Positions 1 to 37,189 of a stretch of DNA of 64,000 nt are shown here, in pieces; position 1 is the stretch's first letter; the number at the start of each line of letters is the position of its first letter. The notes under the pieces were generated by a model. That model saw nothing but the letters and a program-made list of their open reading frames with translations, ran no database searches and was not told the DNA's origin. The DNA is taken from contig CM055093.1 of assembly GCA_029204225.1 (NCBI GenBank), positions 31,941,777-32,005,776 on the forward strand. The letters run 5' to 3'. Origin of the DNA: Diphasiastrum complanatum (taxonomy: Eukaryota; Streptophyta; Lycopodiopsida; Lycopodiales; Lycopodiaceae). The translations under genes were made by a program, and so were the position numbers.

Positions 1-1055
1 CATACGTATTAAAGAACACAATACCTTGCATGATGTGCAACAAGCTATTACCTGGTAGAAGAATTGCCAACAAGAATTAAAGAACTTCTAGGTCCACGGT
101 TGCAAAACATTGAAACTAGAAAACAAACCAAACTCCTTGGCTCCACATTATCATGAAGTCTATGCTTAATGATTTTAAGTATATGAAAAGTCAAAATATC
201 ATTATTAAGAGAGATAAGGAACTTTATTTCACAGATTTTCTACAAAAATAAGCTTCATGGAATTGGAATTAATGTAGACAATGCGATTGATTTGCAAAAG
301 CATCTCTACACATACAAAGATGGGTCTATAGGCTTCAAACTCTAGATTGCATCACATTATAAATTTGAACCAATGAGGCACAAAAGTAATATTGCAAACA
401 TTGCGCTTCAACTACAACATATTATAAATTATTCTCGACCAAGACACTTATTAGTGTTATAAGGGAAAGATTTGCAATTGTCTTTGCTAGATAATTAAGT
501 TTACATGAATCTCAATCAAGATAAATGATAGTGTTCAAGATGTTTATGCTACATTCAACTAACAAATTCCAAAAGGTAGCAACAAAAATTGTATACATCC
601 CATGATTGTAAATCAAGGACATAATATGGAAGACATGATGGTCAAACAAGAGACTTGCGAATCATTGACATATACATAAGAATACCAATAATATAAAGAC
701 AACGGATCTTACTGTGAGCAGAAGACGAACGTCGCTTCTATATCTCCTCAGAAGCATTGCAAGTTTAGAACGAAAATTCTTTACACGATGTCCCTCATCT
801 ACTGTAACATTCAAGTTGAACAAATGTGAACAAAATTATCAACAAGTCACAAGGCAATGAGCATAATACCAACTTTTAGGATCTTTTTGAGAAAGAGCTA
901 TGAAGTCACTATTCAACCTAACAAAGGTGATGATTTTGAAGTATTATATAAGTTATAAACAACTCAAATGTTACAAGCGAATGGCACAATATTAAGCACC
1001 TGACCAAATACAAATTGAATTGCCAATCACTAGTCATTTGGAAGGTTGTACTTTA
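1..1055. other. Start of remodeller intron 8; AT-rich, no gene seen
   Basis: This AT-rich sequence follows the donor of exon 8 on the minus strand. I looked for the expected VDEGHR exon and did not find it. Short ORFs here have no recognisable content; the stretch looks like old decayed repeat sequence. Confidence 0.5.
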
Positions 1056-1056
1056 C

Positions 1057-26873
<25,817 letters not shown>

Positions 26874-27260
26874 TTCTTTCTCAATCCAATCTCAATCTCG
26901 ACCTCGATGTCCCTCTGCACAGCTCCGCTCAAATTCCTTTACCTTTATATGAACTAACCGAAAATGCGAAACCGTCCGCCACGCCCGAATGCCGACCTAT
27001 ATCTTTCCGCTATATCAGGATGGAAAGCGAGCAATTATTCAACGAACAGGTGATTCTGGACACTTTTACTCAGCGGATTTTTGTACACCAATTCTGACAG
27101 GAAAGTGCAAATTGAACCATGTCTGCGATTCCTGCCAGACTCTCGAATGAAGCGGTGGAAGATGGATCGCATTCTTCACGCTTCTCTTCTCGCTCTCGCT
27201 CTCCCTCTCCATCGCTGCTGTGGAGAGCGCGCGCTCGCTCTTCGAGAATAGACCACTCTC
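26874..27260 (-). promoter_or_regulatory. Probable 5' leader and promoter-proximal region of the remodeller
   Basis: Upstream of the start codon is GAGATT-rich leader sequence, with an in-frame stop at 26894-26892. Further up, 27175-27260 is rich in CT/GA dinucleotides, as in many TATA-less plant promoters. No clear TATA box was seen; the transcription start is unknown. Confidence 0.4.
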
Positions 27261-28253
27261 TCTCACGTGTTTAAAGCTTTAATTCGCTTGAACATTTAAT
27301 GCAAGAAAATTGAACACAACAATGAGAGTGTCCTTAATAAAACGATTATCCATGTCCAATCTTTTTGTGTTGTGAGTGGATTCATGCCTTCCATATTCTA
27401 GTGGAGAGTCTCCAGAACTCCTTGGGGCTGAGGACCTCATTGTTTGGGAACCTTTTTCAGGTTTCCTTCCAAAAACTAATATGTGAAAAAGTTTTTCGGC
27501 CTTTATTGAGTGACAAGCTTTTACTTGCCAGTTTTCCTTTATAAAACCCAAGATTTATGACATAAGAAATCCTGTACAATTTTTGCCATGCCGGTTTTTG
27601 GAAAAAGATGCCAATTTCATTTTTTAACTATGTCGGCTTTCCCGAACATTGGAGCCTGAGGTGATCCATAATTAGGGTTTCTTCTCTTTGGCCTATGTCT
27701 CCAAGGAGTAGTACTAATTTTGCTTTTTTAATAGAAGCTAGCTACAAACTTGGTGACATCATAACAAGAGGTTGCTGGTTCATGATGTTGACATCAACAA
27801 CACCTTGACACAAACTTATAAAAGTAAGGAACACAAAAACCTAGACTCACTTGCTACACCGCACTAATGCCAATTGGACTATTTAACTATGTACTAGGTA
27901 TTTTTCATGAGGATGCTAGCTATCGATGGTAGCAGTGCTCGGGAAAATCGACAAACTATAGGAATAGAACCGGCAAGTTTTCTCAAAAATCGGCATCATA
28001 AAATGTTTGACGGTTTTTTATACAAGTATATATTTCTTTTTATAAGTAAAAGTTTTAAAAAAATTGAGAAGTTCTATAAAATGCAGGTTTTATGAGGATA
28101 ACTCAAAAGAGGTTTCGGATGGTAGCAAGCTGAGCCAGTAGCCAACCGTCGAATGAAGGATACCTAACGTAGCAATTGGAGATGCACGGTTGAGATTGAA
28201 CTTTTCTGTGAGGCCCTACTATGGCCTGTATAACATGTCATATCCCCCTCATA

Positions 28254-28301
<48 letters not shown>

Positions 28302-29729
28302 AATTCAAGAAGTAGAGATATTGTTTTAATCTGTAATCAACATAGTAGAATCACAACGCATAGCGCATTCATGATCTGATCGTTGTTATCACAACAACTA
28401 TTATACAGAGTCTCTATTTTGTTTACGTGCATTAGTACTATCAAATGCTTTCTGATCATTTCTCTTTTTGTTACTATTACTCATTCCAACCACTCACGTA
28501 AAATATATGATTCGAAAAATGCATGGTTGTCACATACGCCTAACCATTTCGCTCTCTTCATGGATGTCCTAAACACCTACCCAGATATTCTACCAGTCGA
28601 AAGAATGATCTAAGTAATCATTTGTTAGCCAAATTTTTGTCACCAAAAATCGGACTAATCTGAACAAAAATCGGTTATATAATTATTGGGTGAACATCCG
28701 TATCTCAAAGAATTATACAAAGTTCGATGAAGCATATTGGGACAGCAGGGGTTCCAGCCCGCCGCCCTTAAAGTGGCTAGAAAATATATTAGGTAGTAGG
28801 CAATAGACTTTTATAACGATCTCAAGAACCATCAAAATATATCTAATGTATGTCAATTTTAGTATGTCGAGTGAAAAAATATCGGTTTATCTAGAAATAG
28901 GTCCCAGCCCACCTAAATGTGACTAGTCGAAAGTTTTACGGCCTTAGAATTGGCCCGGAAGTAAAATGGCGATGTTGAGCACAATTTCGATGTACTCAAA
29001 ACTATTTTTACTAATAGAAAGACCTCTCTGCTTTTTTAGGAACGGCCAGTATTGGGTCCGGGATTGCTCTAGTTGCCAGAAAGGATCATTGACTTGGAAA
29101 TATGAAAGGTGCACCAATTGGACTATCAATGACACAAGACCGAGAAAAATCAACTAATAATACCTAATGGTCAAAATATTGGAAGATGCAGCGGCAAGGA
29201 AACAGCAGTCAAAAATTAAAATTCGGACAAGCAAAAATGTGAAAACAGAATTATTGTAACTTGAACAAAAAATAATTCGGTACCAAGGCAATTATCGACT
29301 AGAGAGACCGACAAACGAAAATGACAATTTAAGGCCAAGAATACCCATCCATCTTAACTCTAGTAGTCTCTTCAAAAGATATTCCAAACTTGAAGCTGAA
29401 ACTTCAACCTTCGCTGAGGTGTCAAGAACCAAATGGACAAAAGTCTTCGAGTACCCACTTGGGAATAGGCAATAACATGCTACATCTACTAGGTATGTGA
29501 ATTAACACAGCCATTCCATAGGATCCCAAGTTTTGATCTGCCAGAGCATGCACAACTACATATATGTGTGTTTTGCCACGCGACGCTGCCATGCAAACCC
29601 GATACTTAGCCAAAATTTTGACATTTTTCTTATGCGTGGCACTGCCACGCGTGGCATATCCACGCTAGAACTTTTCCAAGGACCCTGTCGGTGAAATCCA
29701 GACTGGAGGAGAGGTCCGACAAAAAAAAT
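27261..29729. other. Intergenic region, no gene seen
   Basis: It is AT-rich with ORFs under 95 codons and no motifs. It includes an (AG)21 tract at 28259-28300. Confidence 0.5.
28259..28300. repeat. (AG)21 microsatellite
   Basis: An uninterrupted AG run. Confidence 0.96.
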
Positions 29730-29765
29730 TTAATTCTGCGTGGCACTGCCACGCAAACTTTTTTT
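29570..29765. repeat. GCCACGC/GCGTGGC palindrome cluster
   Basis: Short inverted motifs such as GCGTGGCACTGCCACGC recur at 29575, 29635-29655 and 29738-29755. They lie just beyond the 3' end of the CACTA fragment; CACTA elements carry such short subterminal repeats, which transposase binds. Confidence 0.55.
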
Positions 29766-30506
29766 AAACTCATCATCTGAGTTGTCGGAATCATGAGAAT
29801 CGATTCTCGGATTTTCAATATTTATAAAACTCAAAGGTATATGTACATCTTCATCAGATATACTTGTGTTGTCCAAATTTAGATCTTTCATTTCATTCTC
29901 AACATATGCATTTTCGAATACATGTCTTGAGCGTGGCTTAATTTGAACAACATACCACCAATCTTTGTTTAGTCGATCTGGTTGAAAAAAATACCTGCAC
30001 ATTTAGCAATGTTAGGATTAGATATTTGTTATGCTCACATTTTAATTCACAATAAATAAATGTAATGAAAAAGTAGTGTAGATGATTAATATAACATTGA
30101 TCACAATTGACAAAAAGAAAAAAAATGTGAAATTCATGCACACCTGTTCACAATGACGAGGTAACACCAATGTGTCTGAAAAGTCCATGCTTAATGTCTT
30201 GGTTGAATCGATAGCAAAAAATCCACTACGATCTTTTTTTACAATTGCATTTGATCCTCTATAGTTGATTTTGAACCATTTCACGTCAAACAACAAATAT
30301 TTACCCATTTCACCAAAACACACCTCATATATGGCTTGTAGTGGCAGGTTCATCATGACTGATGAACGCCTAAGGGGTGAAACAATCAGGTTGTTGTCAT
30401 TGTCTTGCAGACCTTCTAACTGCAGGTGCTCGAGTAGACGATTCTCCTTGGTGAATGACTGTGATCGTAGCATCTTGTGGTTGAAGAATCGTGGGTCTAG
30501 GCCCAT
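29730..30506 (-). pseudogene. CACTA (En/Spm) TNP2-like transposase C-terminal fragment (DUF4216 region)
   Basis: Two frames separated by an intron-like gap (about 30139-29990) read FGEMGKYLLFDVKWFKIN, DRSGFFAIDSTKTL, DTLVLPRHCEQV, then FFQPDRLNKDWWYVVQIKPRS. This is the DUF4216 pattern near the C-terminus of CACTA transposases. The gap has GT (CAG/GTGTGC) and AG (GTGCAG) borders, but a run of seven T just after the acceptor puts the second part one base out of frame. The second part ends in an acidic tail (HDSDNSDDEF). No terminal inverted repeats were located. Confidence 0.68.
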
Positions 30507-30639
30507 CGACGATAAGTGGAGCCGGTGGGATGAACTCTGTTGTTTGAACAGTCATAGGTCGGTGCCTATCGATGGAGAGTGGAATTGCTATGGCATGCTC
30601 TTATTAAATATGTGACATTGAGATTTCTTAGTTGATTTG

Positions 30640-31510
30640 GTAGGAGCTAGAAAAGCATTGGCTGCTTCTGCTTGAAATCGTGATACTTGTCTTCAAGAAA
30701 GACAATGTCGCGACTAACTGAGATCTGGCCCGTAACAACATCGTATATACGATATGCTTTGTGTAATGTTGAGTTGCCGATGAAGATGTTTTTGCAGCTT
30801 ACTTGGTCCAGCTTCTTCCTCAAATCAGATGGTACTTATGCATAGCAGAGACATCCGAAAACATGTAGGTGTTTCAAACTTGATTTGTAGCCATAATAGG
30901 CTTCAAACGGTGTTTTGGAATCAACTGCTTTAGTGCTAGAGTAATTTTGTAGATAGCAGGTCGTAGAGATCACTTCTGTCCAAAAGGTTTGAGGCAAATG
31001 CGTGTTGACTATCATGGATCGTGCAGCTTCCAACAATATGTGGTTCTTCCGTTCAGCTACTCTGTTCTGTTGTGGAGTGTAGCTTGTAGTAAACTGATGG
31101 TGCACGCCACATGAAGATAGGTAGTCCTTCATTTCATTTGATAAGTACTCTACCCCTGAATCAGATCGTAGGGCCTTGATTCTCTGACCAGTTTGATTCT
31201 TAGCGTATTGCTTGAAGTCTTTGAAGCAACTAAATGCTTCTGACTTGTTCTTTATGAACATGACTCTGGTAAATCGGGAGTAGTCATCAATGAATGTAAT
31301 AAAATACAGAGTTTGTCCTAATTAAGGTATGCTCATAGGACCACATAAATCATTGTGTATCAGTGACAAAATGTACTTTGTCCTTGTGGCTTGTCCTCTT
31401 GGAAATATAGTTTTAGGTTGTTTCCCTGGTAAGCAACTTTCACAGACAGACTGATTAGTTGTAGTAACAGCGTTTATATACATGTCCTTGACCATTTTGT
31501 TATGATGCAT
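30640..31510 (-). mobile_element. Ty1/copia integrase region (outer element, right part)
   Basis: Read on the minus strand: CxxC of GAG-pre-integrase (SVCESCLPGKQPKTIF), then DLCGPM, FIDDYSRF, KALRSDSGVEYLSNE, FTTSYTPQQNRVAERKNH and PFEAYYGYKSSLKHLHVFGC, the classical copia integrase order. The aspartate/glutamate triad region is recognisable. A stop after SIP breaks the frame. The upstream part of the same element lies at 34819-35090, separated by an inserted copia. Confidence 0.88.
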
Positions 31511-31524
31511 TTACAAAATTGAGT

Positions 31525-31721
31525 TAGAATTAAAGTAGAATCATTGTGTTACTAAACTGTGGATCCTATCAATTGATAAGAATCAGTGGATAAGGATCAG
31601 TTGGCCTCGTCACGAGACGAGTCGACGGGACACGCATCCCGTCAACGGCAACCTGGGTCATGCATGGGTTGCCTGAGTGAAGAACTATATGTACAATGTA
31701 ATTTCATTTTGAGAAATTTGT
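31525..31721 (+). repeat. 5' LTR (partial) of the inner copia
   Basis: It matches 34547-34739 with few differences, including GACACGCATCCCGTCAACG and GGGTCATGCATGGGTTGCC. Similarity ends at GAGAAA, so the right part is missing or replaced. The gap to gag (31722-32454) has no motif that I recognise. Confidence 0.78.
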
Positions 31722-34546
31722 TCAGGCCAAAATCAGATTGGGAGGGCGCGACCGTAGATAGGAAGTAGGAGACAGATCGCGTGCCCTCACTCTTGCCAAT
31801 CCCTAGTGTATTTGAGTGGCCAGCAGTTGGAGGGGCTTCTATTAGTGCGCCAAATCTTGCATCACCGTTAGATCAAAAGAACTAACCATTGACGATGGAG
31901 TCGCGTTGATAAAAAGCTATGAAGGCCATTGGATGGGAAGAAGCCATTAGAATGGCTTGAAAGGGACCTGAAGGCCATTGAAGAAAATTTGGCCATTCAA
32001 CTTCAATAAAATTTTCACTTTGAAATAAAAGTTGGGTCCCAAGTTTATAACCGGATGAAGTTTCTTCACTCTGACGAAACAGTTCAAAACTAGAAAAGTC
32101 CCTATTTTTGGGTCCTTTATCCGTTTTGACCCAAACGAAAGGCTATAACCTCCAAACGAAGGGCACTCGGACTGTACCTACAAGTACAGTACCGCAAAAC
32201 AAAGTGATTGCAATGTAGAAAGTGTTCGGAGCATGCCAAAAGCGATCTCACCATTCCATTGGGCACATAGTTGGGAGTTGGCGACAAAGTGCATTTTGGA
32301 AAGCGACGCCGATTTGGCTTTCAATTTGGCGGAAAAGCAGTGGGTGGCTTGTTAAGGAAAAAATAGCAGGTCATTATTTTCAACTTCTGACATCACAGTT
32401 GGCCTCGGCATACATCTTTTAGCCTACGGTTGAAGTTTCAAGCAGTTTTGCGATGGCAAACATGGGAGAGTCCATATTGAGTGAAAGTAGCAAATTGGAC
32501 GGGATTTCTAACTATGGAGTGTGGAAATTCAAAATGAAAAACATACTGATGTAGAAGGATGTGTGAGATGTCGTCACAGGTGATGAGAGAAGACCGCCAA
32601 ATGAAGCGGACATTAAAGTGTTCGATAAGAAGGTGAGGAAAGCTTTGACCTTTATTAACTTGTCAATGAAGGATCACATCATTACCCACATTTGTGATGT
32701 TGTTACACCTAGACATGCATGGGATGTGCTAAAGGAGTAGTTCAAAATGTCAAATCCGTCAAGAATCACGTTTCTGAAGTCAAAACTGAATAGTGCCCGC
32801 ATGGAGCAAGGAGAGCACATTCAGACGTACATGACCAGAATCAAGACAATGAGGGATGACTTTCTAGGATCATCTAGCCAGGGAGAGCTACGAAGATCAA
32901 CAAGAGAGAAGACACAACCTGAAAGGTATGAAGCAAATTATGCTTTCTTATCTAGCATTATTCAAAGCAAAGAACCTTCAACTTATGTTGAAGCGAAGGA
33001 TGATGACATTTGGATCAAGGCCATGGGAGATGAGATGGAGTCAATTGCTAAGCATAGCACATGGGACTTAGTAGAATCACCAGTTGGCAAGAAACCCATT
33101 GGTTGTAAATGGGTATACAGGACTAGGTACCATACAGATGGAAGTATAGCAAAGCACAAAGCAAGACTGGTGATCAAAGGGTATGCACAAAGTAAAGGGA
33201 TTGACTATGAGGAACCTTTGCGCCAGTTTATAAGTGGAATACTCTACGTCTACTTATTGTTTTAGCTTCACATTTTGGTTGGCCTTTGCATCAGATGGAT
33301 GTGAAATCTGCTTTTCTAAATGGTGACTTAGAAGAAGAGGTGTTCATGGATCAACTTGAAGGCTTTGTAGCGAAAGGACAAGAGAATTAAGTATGTCGCT
33401 TGAAGAAAGCGCTTTATGGTCTTAAACAGGCACCACGTGCGTAGTATAGCAGGATTGATGCCTACCTTTGTTCTAAGGAGATGGTGAGAACACATTCTGA
33501 TCCAAGTCTTATGCTTTGATGGTATGGTTGCTTTGATTGCTCTTTATGTTGATGACTTGATTATCAAGGAAAATAATCAAGAGATGATAGACATGATCAA
33601 GAAAGACCTCATGAAACAATTCGAGATGATAGATCTCAGCCTAAAATGCATTATTGCCTTGGAGTGGAGGTGTGGCAAAAAGGACAAAAAGTGGGTTTAA
33701 CATAGTTGAAGTATGTCAGAGAGTTGCTGCATAAGTTCAGGTTGCAAGATTACAAGCCAGTGAACACTCCTATTGAACCAGGTAAAAAGCTTTCTAAGCT
33801 TGATAAGTCACAGCCATTTTATGCTACGTTGTATAGGCAGTTAGTAGGGAGCTTGATTTACCTTACCATGACTAGACCATATATATGTTATGTTGTTGGT
33901 ATTGTAAGTCAGTTTATGATAGCACCTACGAAAACGCATTGGAAGTAGCTAAGCGCATTTTGTGTTATGTCAAAGGCACTTCAGACTATGACTTGGTTTA
34001 CAGGAAGCATGAGGGTTTACCTGAGTTATGTGGCTATGTGGATGTGGATTGGGGAGGTGACTTTGACGATTGTAGATCCACCACAGGGTATGTATTCCAA
34101 CTTTGTGGTAGTTGCTTTTCCTGGTCTAGTAAAAAGCAAAGTATAGTTGCCTTATTCACCACAGAAGCAAAGTATAAGGCAATGTGTAGTGCAACACATG
34201 AAGCTATATGGTTGAGACAAATCTTGGATGAAGTTGGCATGAAATAGGAAAATTTCACAACTATACATAGCAACAGTTAGAGTGGCATTTAGCTAGCAAA
34301 GAATCCAATGTTCCATGCGAGAACCAAACACATCGCGATTCAGTATCACTTATACGTGAGAGGTTGTTGAGTCGTGAAATTCATGTTGCTCATTGTAGTA
34401 CGGAAGAACTAACTGATATTTTTACTAAGTCACTTCTTAGAGAAAAGTTTGATAAGTTTAAATCAAAGCTTTCTGTACTTAAGGTTTGTTGACTTTAAAG
34501 CTATGTATACGATTGTATAAAAAGTAGTCTCTACTTTGAGGGAGAG

Positions 34547-34812
34547 AGTTAGAATTAAAGTAGAATCGTTGTGTTACTATATTGTGGATCCTATCAGTGG
34601 ATAAGGATCGGTTGGCCTCGCCACGAGGCGAGTCGACAGGACACGCATCCCGTCAACGACAACCTGGGTCATGCATGGGTTGCCTGACTAAAGAACTATA
34701 TGTACAGTGTAATTTCATTTTGAGAAATACAATTGCTATGTGAGCTTGTCATGGAGAGTGTTTTCTGTCTGTCTTACTGTGTTCCTGTTTGAAGCAGATT
34801 CTAAGTGATTGA
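34547..34812 (+). repeat. 3' LTR of the inner copia
   Basis: It follows the purine-rich TTTGAGGGAGAGA. It is longer than the 5' copy. The end is placed at the ATGCAT hexamer. Confidence 0.72.
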
Positions 34813-34818
34813 ATGCAT

Positions 34819-35090
34819 GTTTAGATGACCTAATCTTTGATGCCATAAATTAGCATATGAACAGCCAACAGAAAGTGAAAAATTGTGACTCAGTATATAC
34901 GAATGTCCTTCTCTGAAAGCAGAGAGGATTTATTTTGAATTCTCATCTAAAATAGTACATCGGTTGGTAGTGAACATGGCTCTATAGCCCTGATTTGTGA
35001 TCTTGCTAATAGACAATAGGTTCTTAGTTAACTTGGGTACATAAAGTACACCATTAAGTTGTCTCGATTTATGACTTTCACCAACACCCC
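34819..35090 (-). mobile_element. Ty1/copia protease/pre-integrase region (outer element, left part)
   Basis: On the minus strand it reads RQLNGVLYVPKLTKNLLSIS, MFTTNRCTI and NLWHQRLGHLNMHS. It is the part expected immediately upstream of the integrase fragment at 30640-31510. The break falls just after the conserved LWHxRLGHLN motif. Confidence 0.85.
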
Positions 35091-36325
35091 CACCCCCCCT
35101 CCTACATGATACAGTTGGGTTAGCCCGTTCTAGAATTGCTTAATATAACTTAACAACTATATAACACATAAGGTAGCATTTCTTCTTTTATATAGCAGGG
35201 CATACCACTACGACATCCACCACTATTGCATCAATGAATGCCAACACTACTGTAGAAATGATGCTCAATGAGTTCGAGAAACTCGAGAAGAACCAACAGA
35301 AATAGATGAAAAAGTTGCAGTCGCAATTTGATGAGAAGATCAAAGCATTGGAAGATTTCCATGGACAAGCGAACAAGGAACCTGATAAGTTTGCAAAGAC
35401 TTTTTCTACCAAGAAAAATGTCTAGTTTTCCATCTGTACGGGCAATAACACAACAAATGAATGTCCTCGATTTGAAAAAACGTATAGAAACTAGTATTTT
35501 CCATCTGTGCAATTCGCCTAATCATAAGGCTGCTTTTTGCAACTTCAATTCTCAGATTATTCAGCAAAGCTATGTCCAGATGGGATATCGAGAACCACTT
35601 TATGGAGGAAATCCGACAACTAGACCTCGTCAATCTGCTCTTGAATACCCGAAACGTTTAGCCTTACCAGCCCCACCAACGCAATCTGCCCCTCCTGCTA
35701 ATTTGATGGAACCAGAACCTTACAAGGTACCGAGCAATGGAACTACAATAATAATCATGAAGGTGTATCTTCAGAACAATATGCTATTTATGCTGCCACG
35801 CAACAACAAGCATCTAAAAACTGGACCAAAGCACCGCTTGGATGCTTTGCATGTGGAAAAAATCACAGAGTTGCAGAATGTCCAAATAAAGACAAATTTG
35901 TACCATTATGTCGTGACTGTGGTTATGGGCATTGCTATAAGGAATGTCCAACAAGATCAAAGCCACCATCGGCTATAGCTCCTATACATTTGATAACAAT
36001 CAAGCAAAGACCAACAACTCAGAATGAACCAAGTGTACCCTTGATGGTGGTTACCAGAGCACAGAAGCAGAAAGAGCCTATAACAGATCCAGTACCTGCT
36101 GATTCTATACCATTAATTGATATACCAACAACATTTGAAGTCTATCCAAATCTTCATGCATAAAAAAGAAGATATCAGAATATGAGACAGTGGATTAAAC
36201 ATTTGCAAGAAGAAGAGGAGCTTGAAGCTGCTAGAGCAATAGCCGAAGTTCATTATTCACCAGTGCAACCACCGACTAATCCTTGTTGGAATATCAATCC
36301 ACACTCTAGAGAGAACTATCAAACA

Positions 36326-36398
36326 GGGCGGATAGCTCAGTGGTAGAGCATCCCATCCGGTATGAGGGAGGTTCTGGGTTCGAATCCTAGTCTGTCCA
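36326..36398 (+). tRNA. tRNA-like sequence in the left repeat, probably not a working tRNA
   Basis: The acceptor stem pairs (GGGCGGA with TCTGTCC, two G-U), the D arm is GCTC/GAGC and the T arm CTGGG-TTCGAAT-CCTAG pairs. The anticodon arm forms only four pairs (TCCC/GGGA) with an 11-base loop, so no anticodon can be assigned. Its A and B boxes could still recruit Pol III. Confidence 0.4.
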
Positions 36399-36427
36399 TC
36401 CATATTATGATTTATGGATTTCTAACA

Positions 36428-36440
36428 TGGTATCAGAGCC
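36428..36440 (+). other. Primer-binding site complementary to initiator tRNA-Met
   Basis: TGGTATCAGAGCC directly abuts the CA end of the left terminal repeat. This is the usual first-strand priming site of plant LTR retrotransposons. Confidence 0.75.
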
Positions 36441-36535
36441 AAGTTAGACCTAACAGTTCATGGTGTCAAAGCCATGGTTAGGTGGCCCAAGTTGTGGGGC
36501 AAGTGAAGGCTAGGACCCCAACCAAGTGTCAGACA

Positions 36536-36608
36536 GGGCGGATAGCTCAGTGGTAGAGCATCCTTTTCGCTATGAGGGAGGTCCTGGGTTCGAATCCTAG
36601 TCTGTCCA
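36536..36608 (+). tRNA. tRNA-like sequence in the right repeat, probably not a working tRNA
   Basis: It has the same acceptor, D and T arms as the left copy. The copies differ mainly in the anticodon arm (CCATCCGGTATGA versus CTTTTCGCTATGA), which does not fold into a normal 5-bp stem and 7-base loop. Confidence 0.4.
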
Positions 36609-37189
36609 TCCATATTATGATTTATGGATTTCTAACAATCCTCGTATAGATATGAATGTGCAGTTGCATCATCATGAAGAACCTTTCAAGATGACTGAAC
36701 CGGAAGCATTGCAAGTAGAACTGCTCATGAGTATTTTGTCTAGTAATATCAATATTTCGTTGGGAGAGTTTCTGAAGTTGGTGCCAAAAGCAAACGAAGT
36801 ATTATCACAAAAGTTAACTCAAGCTGAACCAGAAGTCCATCAAGAACCAATTTTTTGTGCTAGATTTGAAGAATCTAATGAAGTACTCCATGTCGGAACA
36901 ACTTGGGAAAGTGAGCAAAAAAATATCACCCTGCCGATACAACATAAGCAATTTTCTAACGAAGTAGCCGTGATAGATGGCGGTTCAGGAGTAACTTTAT
37001 TTCTACAAAGCTATGTGCAAAATGGGGCCTTACAAGGATATAGCCTGTGAGTTTTGCCATTAAGCTGGCTGATCAAACGACAGTCCGTCCACGGGGAATG
37101 GTTGAAGATATACCCGTCAGAATTGTTGGAGTATAGTTCGTCATTACTTTTGTAGTAATGGACTTACCGGAAGCACCAAATGTCTACCG

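Larger units (their letters stand above)
31523..34812 (+). mobile_element. Ty1/copia element, deleted, inserted into another copia element
   Basis: LTR-like direct repeats at 31525-31721 and 34547-34750 both begin GTTAGAATTAAAGTAGAATC. The gag starts near 32455 (ATGGCAAACATGGG) and reads KLDGISNYGVWKFKMKN, with stops. At about 32870 it jumps directly to the region before RT (RRSTREKTQPERYEANYAFL), then RT (DDIWIKAMGDEMESIAKHST, PIGCKWVYRTRY, KARLVIKGYAQ), ALYGLKQAPR, a LYVDDLI segment and RNase H (GYVDVDWGGDFDDCRSTTGY). Protease and integrase are missing. The same hexamer ATGCAT stands at 31505-31510 and 34813-34818. Confidence 0.85.
36317..36637 (+). mobile_element. Miniature LTR retroelement (TRIM-like) with tRNA-like terminal repeats
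   Basis: Two 111-bp direct repeats (36317-36427 and 36527-36637) flank 99 bp. The right repeat starts TGTCAGACAGGGCGG (left: TATCAAACAGGGCGG) and both end TTTCTAACA, i.e. TG...CA. Directly after the left repeat comes TGGTATCAGAGCC, the standard primer-binding site for initiator tRNA-Met. Total 321 bp fits TRIM elements. Each repeat holds a 73-nt tRNA-like sequence with perfect Pol III boxes A (TAGCTCAGTGG) and B (GGTTCGAATCC). It interrupts the Ty3-like remnant, whose frame resumes at NPRIDMN. No clear target duplication and only a weak polypurine run (GTGAAGG) were found. Two tandem tRNA-derived SINEs are the alternative. Confidence 0.7.
35160..37050 (+). mobile_element. Ty3-like retrotransposon remnant: gag, double zinc knuckle, protease start
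   Basis: Frames with stops read MLNEFEKLEKNQ, LQSQFDEKIKALEDFHGQAN (coiled coil), then SSEQYAIYAATQQQASKNW, two zinc motifs GCFACGKNHRVAECP and CRDCGYGHCYKECP (35840-35950), a proline-rich linker, and after a small insertion NPRIDMNVQLHH to a retropepsin-like VAVIDGGSGVTLFL (36968-37010). Homology with 52950-53805 is extensive. The family is assigned from zinc knuckles plus IDGGSG; the exact lineage is not clear. It ends near 37050 without RT. Confidence 0.72.

Noticed and set aside
36326-36608. Two functional tRNA genes in tandem
   Set aside because: The anticodon arm does not fold in either copy and no anticodon can be read; both lie in equal 111-bp repeats with a primer-binding site between them.
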